Below, piece by piece: positions 59,122-64,000 of a stretch of DNA of 64,000 bases. The notes under the pieces were generated by a model. The model saw nothing but the letters and a program-made list of their open reading frames with translations, had not been told where the DNA came from and ran no database searches. Location of the stretch: contig JAECUM010012839.1 of the NCBI GenBank assembly GCA_016617855.1, positions 1 to 64,000 of the forward strand, in the 5' to 3' direction. The translations under genes and the position numbers were made by a program. Numbering within the stretch: the first letter of the stretch is position 1; each line of letters opens with the position of its first letter. Origin of the DNA: Megalonaias nervosa. Its lineage: Eukaryota; Mollusca; Bivalvia; Unionida; Unionidae.

Positions 59122-60402
59122 CTAGTTTTGTGCTGAATGGTTTCTCGCAGTTCCTGAAAGCTGTTCTGGATTGTTTTCTGGGTGAATGGAGTTTCTAATA
59201 GCATATCGTAAGATATGTTCTTCTCTTCTGATGTGCAAGGGTAGGTCTCCTGTTAGTATCTGTAGTTCGTCGTTTGCTGTGTTTGGTAGTACACCTGTAC
59301 ATAGTCTTGGTGCCTTGTATTGGATACCGTCTAAATTTTGAAGAAGGTTTTTGTTTGCTGAATCATATATTTGACATCCATAGTCTAGTTTGGCTCTGAT
59401 TAGCGACCTGTAAAGCATTAGTAGTGTCTGCTGGTCTGCTCCCCATGATGTTCCTTGTAAATGTTTTATTAAGTTGAGGTCTTGTTTGCATTTGCTGATT
59501 AGGTCTTTGATGAGGTAAGTCCAAGTGAGGTGTTCATCTAGTGTCATACCTAAGAAGTATGTCTGCTTGACGAATTTGATTGGTGTTCCTTGTAGGTATA
59601 AAGTTGGATATTTGGGTTTGCGTTTGTTTTTTGGGGAGAAGAGCATTCCAACTGTTTTTTCGCTGGAGATTTTGAAGCCCCGGTTGGTCTCCCACCTTGA
59701 TATTCAGTCGAGATTCTTCTGTAATTGGTTGAGGTATGTTTGGTTGTTAGGATTTCCCACTTTCCAAATTCCGCTGTCGTCGGCGAACTGGGATAGACCA
59801 ATGGAGTTGTCGATGTAGTCGGTGAGGTTGTTGACCATTATGTTGAAGAGCGTAGGGCTTATTACACTCCCTTGTGGTGTTCCGTTGTTTAGTGTGTATA
59901 TGTTTGAGGTTTTGTCGCCTATTGTAGTTCTAATTTGTCGTCCTGTTAGGAAGTTCGCTATCCATCGATGCATCCTTCCGTTGATCCCATAGTGGTTTAA
60001 TTTGGAGATGAGTCCTTTGGTCCATACGAGGTCGAAAGCTTTTTCAAGGTCTAGGAAGATTGCTATGAGGTGTCTTTGCGATTTTTGTTTAGCGTTAAGG
60101 GTTAGTTTGATGTCTGCTTCTAATCTGATTAATTGGTCGATTGTGGATCGTTTGTTCCGAAAGCCGCTCTGGTTTTCGGTCAGCAGGTTGTTTGCGTCCA
60201 TGTGGTGTTTAATCCTATTGGTTACCATTGTTTCCGTGAATTTGCATATGGAGTTTGTCAGTGAGATGGGTCTGTATGAGGTAACTAGTTTTGTGTTTTT
60301 TCCGGGTTTTGGTATTGGTATGACGATTGCTTGTTTCCATGATGTTGGTATGTTTCCTGTTTTCCATATTTGATTTATCATGTCTATTGCTATCCGTTGC
60401 AT
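59122..60402 (-). pseudogene. LINE reverse transcriptase domain
   Basis: Fingers/palm in 60,402-59,704: IPKPGK, SYRPISLT, TENQSGFRNKRST, FLDLEKAFD (first catalytic Asp, about 60,035-60,060), GTPQGSVISPTLF and FADD (catalytic pair, about 59,780). A stop near 59,707 interrupts just after; the thumb follows in 59,646-59,122 with FLGMTLDEHLTW, YRSLIRAKLDYGCQIY and LPLHIRREEHILRY. The residue order is standard for I/Jockey-superfamily enzymes. Nonfunctional as it stands because of the stop. Confidence 0.92.
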
Positions 60403-60897
60403 GTTTGTTGGTAGTTGTTTGTATATGGTGTATCCAAGGTTATCTTCCCCTGGTGCGGTGGTTTCTTTTTTTGTTTTGTAGGGTTTGTTTCCATTCGTGT
60501 AGTGTAAAGTAGTCGTTTAGAGGTGAGCTGTTGCTGATTTGTTCTGCGCATTGGTCTGTAAATATGTGAGGGTATTTGTCCTCTATTAGTTGTCTTTGAG
60601 TCATAAATGTCTGTGTATGGTTTTGGTTGCTGCTAGCATGGGCGAAGTGTTGCGCTAGTAGTTCCGCCCTTTCTTGGTTGGTTTGTGCTCCCTCTATTTT
60701 TGGTGTTGATTTAGGTGCATTTCCTCTGATAGCCTTAATTTTTGCCCAATACTTCTTTGGATTTGGTTCTATGTGTGAGCGTGGAGCAGTATTCTTTCCA
60801 AGGTTTTTGTTTGGCTTCTTTAATAACTGCTTTTACAATGGTTTCTTGTTGTTTATATGCGACGAGGTCGGTAGATAGTTTTGTGTGTTGGAATCGG

Positions 60898-61870
60898 TTA
60901 AGTGCCCTTTTTTTTCTCTTGGATTGCCTTTTTGCATTCATCTGTCCACCATGGTATATGGCCTTTACTTATCCTTCCGCTTGTTTTTGGTATTGATTCT
61001 TGCGCTGCTTCGTTTATAACTGTTGTAATGTTGTTGTAGTAGGTGTTAGCGTCGCTGCTCTGTATGTCTTCAATATGTATATTGCACAGTATTGCTTGGA
61101 ATTGGTTCCAGTCTGCTTGTTCTACTTTCCATTTTTGTGGGTTACTTTCCTGTTCTCTTGGGCTTTGTAAGTAGATGGTTGTACTTATTGGAAAGTGGTC
61201 ACTACCTAAGGCACTTTGTTGTAGTACTTCCCAATCGATTATTTGTGCCATAGATGGTGTAGCAAGTGTTAGATCCAACGTTGTGAGTTTTCCAGTCGTA
61301 GGGTCTATTCTTGTAGGTGTTCCTGTATTTAGTATAAGAAGCTGATTGTTTCTGGCGTATTTTTCCACTCTTTTTCCCCTTGTATCCGTGTGTTTTCCTC
61401 CCCACTCTTTGTTGTGCGCGTTGAAGTCCCCGCAGATAATGCTATTTTTGTTTCTTTGGTGGAGGATTTGTCGGTGGCTGTTTGTGAGGTTGATGGTGTG
61501 GGTAGGGGGGTCGTAGATGTTGTAGATTGCGATAGTTTTATTTCCTATTTTGATTAAGATTCCTTGATGTTCGATGTGATTGTTTTCAGTGTCGACTTTG
61601 GTGTCAAGTTCGGTTACTTCCGGTATTGAGTGGTGTATATATATTGCGAGTCCTCCACCTCGGTTTCCATTTGTCCAGTGTTTATGATAGCTGGTATCGT
61701 AATCTTTGATCTTTGGTAATTTCACGCAGGTTGCTGGTAACATTGTTTCCTGGAGACATATTATATCTGGTTTGTGGGTGGTGTTGTTATTGCTTTTACT
61801 AATTCGGCGAGGTTTATAAGTAGTCGTCTGCAATACCATTGCCAGATGGTTATTATTGAATTTTGTTTGT
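60898..61870 (-). pseudogene. LINE APE-type endonuclease domain
   Basis: Nicks target DNA to prime reverse transcription. Starts with IIT-IWQWYCRRLL (cf. WNCRG) in one frame at about 61,860; after a frameshift near 61,800 continues KPDIICLQET (catalytic Glu), RGGGLAIYI, IYNIYDPP, IICGDFNAHNKEWGG (catalytic Asp/Asn) and GSDHFPI (the Ser-Asp-His end). All motifs of the exonuclease/endonuclease/phosphatase fold are visible. The frame closes at 60,898, where a frameshift leads into the linker (WWTDECKKAI...). Confidence 0.88.
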
Positions 61871-62363
61871 TTCCTTGTCTGTTGAGGCGGTGATCCATAT
61901 TATCATTGGAGGAGTTTGGTTGTTGTTGATTTTGGTGAGGAGTAGTATTTGTGTTCGTTCCTGTAGGGTTGTAATCCATTATGGGGTTATTTTCTGAGTT
62001 GTGGCTGATTTGTGTTGTTCCCTGTGCTTCAAGTTGTGTGGCCGTTGGTGATGGGACAGTGGTTTGAACATGAATAGTATTTGCTTGGTCATTACCTGTG
62101 ACTTTGCCATGTGCCTGTGTCTTGTTGTTGAGGTTGGATGGTTGTCTGTTGTAGTTTTGGGGTGTATAGTTTGCCCGATGTCATTGAACTGTAACTTCCA
62201 TCCCTGCAATTTGGGTAATTTTCTGGTATTTGGCTACCAGTTGCACCATATGATGATGTATTTGCTGCGTGGTCTCATTATATTGAACATATCGCTATGA
62301 TGTTGCATCAAAGTTGTTGCCAGGGTTTTGGTATTTATTCGCAGGAATTTTTCGTTGTGGCTA

Positions 62364-63999
62364 CTAATGAACAGCGTCAAATGTGCTGGATGATATTTGT
62401 GTTTTTTGGTGTTCCATTCTTATTGTTGTTATCTGTGTTTTTGTTGTTGGTGTTGATTGTTTAGGCTTTTTTGATGCTGACTCGGTTTGTTGGTACTCGT
62501 TCATTTGTATTGTTTGTTCTCTTGATTTTGGGTGCTCCTTTGAGTGGATGTTTTGCTTTGGGTGTTGTGGCGTGGTCCTCATATTCTAGTGGGCAAATGG
62601 TGTTTGTTTCTTTTTGTTGGTTTTGTTGTATTTGTTCTTCTTCGCTTTCTTGTAGGGCTTTTGTTATTTCTTCCATTTCCTATGATGTGATATATGTGGA
62701 GGGTCCTGCCTCTTGGCTGTTATGGATGGTGTATTTTCTTTTTCTGTTGTTATTGTTGTCATTAATGTTGTTGTTGTTGCTGGTTTTTCGTTTCTTGTTT
62801 CCTGATGGTGTTGCACCCCTATTTACGGTGTCATTTGCCTTTTTCTTTTGGTTTTATTTTTCTGTTGCTATTGTTGTTGGTACTTTGTTGTTTTGAGTTG
62901 GAAATAGAGTCAAGTATGGTGAACGATACTCGTGCGTCTTTGCACCGTCATCAGTGTTGTTGTTGGTTTTGTTGTTGATATTGTTTGTGGTGACTTTTGT
63001 GGTGTCGTCTCGGTTTGTTGTTATTCGTTTCTTTGTGTTGAGTGTTGTCTTGATTTTGGGCGCTCCTTTGGCTGGCTGTTTTCCTTTCGGTGTTATGGCG
63101 TAGTCCTCATATTCTAGTGTAGCTTGGCAAATGGTGTTTGTTTCTTTTTGTTGTTTTTGTTGTATTTGTTCTTCTTCGCTTTCTTGTAGGTCTTTTGTTA
63201 TTTCTTCCATTTCTTTTGATGTGATATGTGTGGAGGGTCCTGCCTCTTGGCTGTTATGGATGGTGTATTTTCTTTTTATGTTGTTATTGTTGTCATTAAT
63301 GTTGTTGTTGGTTTTCCGTTTCATGTTTCCTGATGGTGTTGCACCACTATTTACGGTGTCATTTATCTTTCTCTTTTTGTTTTCTTTTCCTGTTATTGTT
63401 GTTGTTGGTACTTTGTTGTTTTGAGTTGGAAATAGAGTCAAGTATGGTGAACGATATTCGTGCGTCTTTGCATTGTCATCGGTGTTGTTGCTGCCTGTGT
63501 TGATGTTGTTGTTTGTTTTGACTTCTGTGGTGTTGTCTCGGTTTGTTGTTATTCGTTTCTTTGTGTTGAGTGTTGTCTTGATTTTGGGCGCTCCTTTGGC
63601 TGGCTGTTTTCCTTTCGGTGTTATGGCGTGATCCTCATATTCCAATGATTTTTGATAATTGATATTTTGTTTTCGTTGTCCGTGTTCGCTGTGTTGAAGT
63701 GCTTTTTCTATTTCTTCCATATTTTTTGATGTAATATGTGTAGATGTTCCTGTTTTTTGGCCGTTATGGATAGTGTATTCTCGTCTCATGTTTTTAATGT
63801 TGTCTTTAATGTTGTTGCTGTTGTTGTTGTTGGCTTTTCGTTTCCTGTTTCTTGGGGGTGTTATATCCCCATTTCTGGTATGATTTACCTTTTTCTTGTT
63901 ATTTTCCCTCTCCGTTGGTGGTGTTGTTGTTGCTGTTGTCCCATTGTTGTTTTGGGTTATTATTGGTAGTAGTGTGTTCGTTTCTTCTGCCTTGTTGTT
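62364..63999 (-). CDS. LINE ORF1-like region with ~0.5-kb tandem repeats (partial)
   Basis: The longest open part is 63,789-62,854 (311 residues). It is Asn/Thr/Lys-rich, without a recognisable RNA-binding fold, and consists of repeats of about 170 residues: KxYTIHNxQxAGxSTHITSK, MEEIxKxLQxSE, LEYEDxAITPKGKQPAKGAP, TKKRITTNRD and HEYRSPYLTLFPTQNNKVPT. Three repeat units start near 63,780, 63,275 and 62,740 on this strand. The position upstream of the endonuclease suggests ORF1; it could instead be a 5' UTR repeat that happens to be open. Runs off the window edge. Confidence 0.5.
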
Positions 64000-64000
64000 G

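Larger units (their letters stand above)
58119..63999 (-). mobile_element. I-group non-LTR retrotransposon (LINE), 5' end beyond the window
   Basis: Read on the minus strand from high to low coordinates: repeated ORF1-like region, APE endonuclease, reverse transcriptase, RNase H and a terminal zinc knuckle. This set (endonuclease plus RNase H plus terminal CCHC) is typical of the I group, to which the snail element Nimbus belongs. Frameshifts near 61,800, 60,930 and 58,650 and a stop near 59,707 make it inactive, yet domains are well preserved, so insertion was probably recent relative to the other relics. Confidence 0.88.

Noticed and set aside
59525..62896. Plus-strand ORFs across 58-63.9 kb
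   Set aside because: Antisense shadows of the LINE domains and of its repeated ORF1 region.

Overview
The window is animal nuclear DNA: a single multi-exon gene with GT-AG introns spread over about 28 kb, surrounded by SINEs, non-LTR, DIRS and Polinton relics and very many intronic minisatellites. The repeat mix (tRNA-headed SINEs, DIRS-like retroelements, an I-group LINE with RNase H, Polinton polymerase) together with the type of receptor suggests a lophotrochozoan, most likely a mollusc; the species cannot be told from the sequence alone. No prokaryotic operon, CRISPR or defence system is present. || 1-30.1 kb, plus strand: one apparently intact nuclear receptor gene. Six coding exons (1463-2074, 2999-3146, 11735-11955, 18897-19122, 27299-27523, 29599-29843) have phase-compatible GT-AG junctions and sum to 1,677 nt, i.e. 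558 residues plus a stop. The product has an acidic/Ser-rich A/B region with a sumoylation-type motif, an eight-cysteine DNA-binding domain, a hinge, and a ligand-binding domain that ends in a canonical AF-2 helix. It looks NR1-like (PPAR/Rev-erb/E75 neighbourhood), but the P-box and the lengthened D-box are not those of the textbook members. || The introns are packed with repeats. Intron 2 holds a decayed DIRS-like retrotransposon and a 23-bp array. Intron 3 holds a 55-bp array and a second DIRS tail. Intron 4 begins with a minisatellite that copies the exon-4 splice donor, then has a 42-bp array, then a 3.47-kb foldback element inserted, with a target-site duplication, into a piggyBac-like transposase relic. 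Intron 5 holds an 18-bp array. || 30-50 kb: no convincing host gene. The stretch carries copies of two tRNA-derived SINE families with target-site duplications and one example of a third family, a pogo/Tigger-like MITE candidate, another DIRS relic, and roughly a dozen further minisatellites. || 50-55.7 kb: AT-rich DNA, then a frameshifted Polinton/Maverick-type protein-primed DNA polymerase fragment (exonuclease half only), then simple repeats and a Lys/Arg-rich ORF. || 55.8-64 kb: a transposon-dominated block with higher GC. A minus-strand I-group LINE (endonuclease, reverse transcriptase, RNase H, terminal zinc knuckle) has several frameshifts and a tandemly repeated ORF1-like region running off the window edge; beyond its 3' side are paired hairpin repeats.
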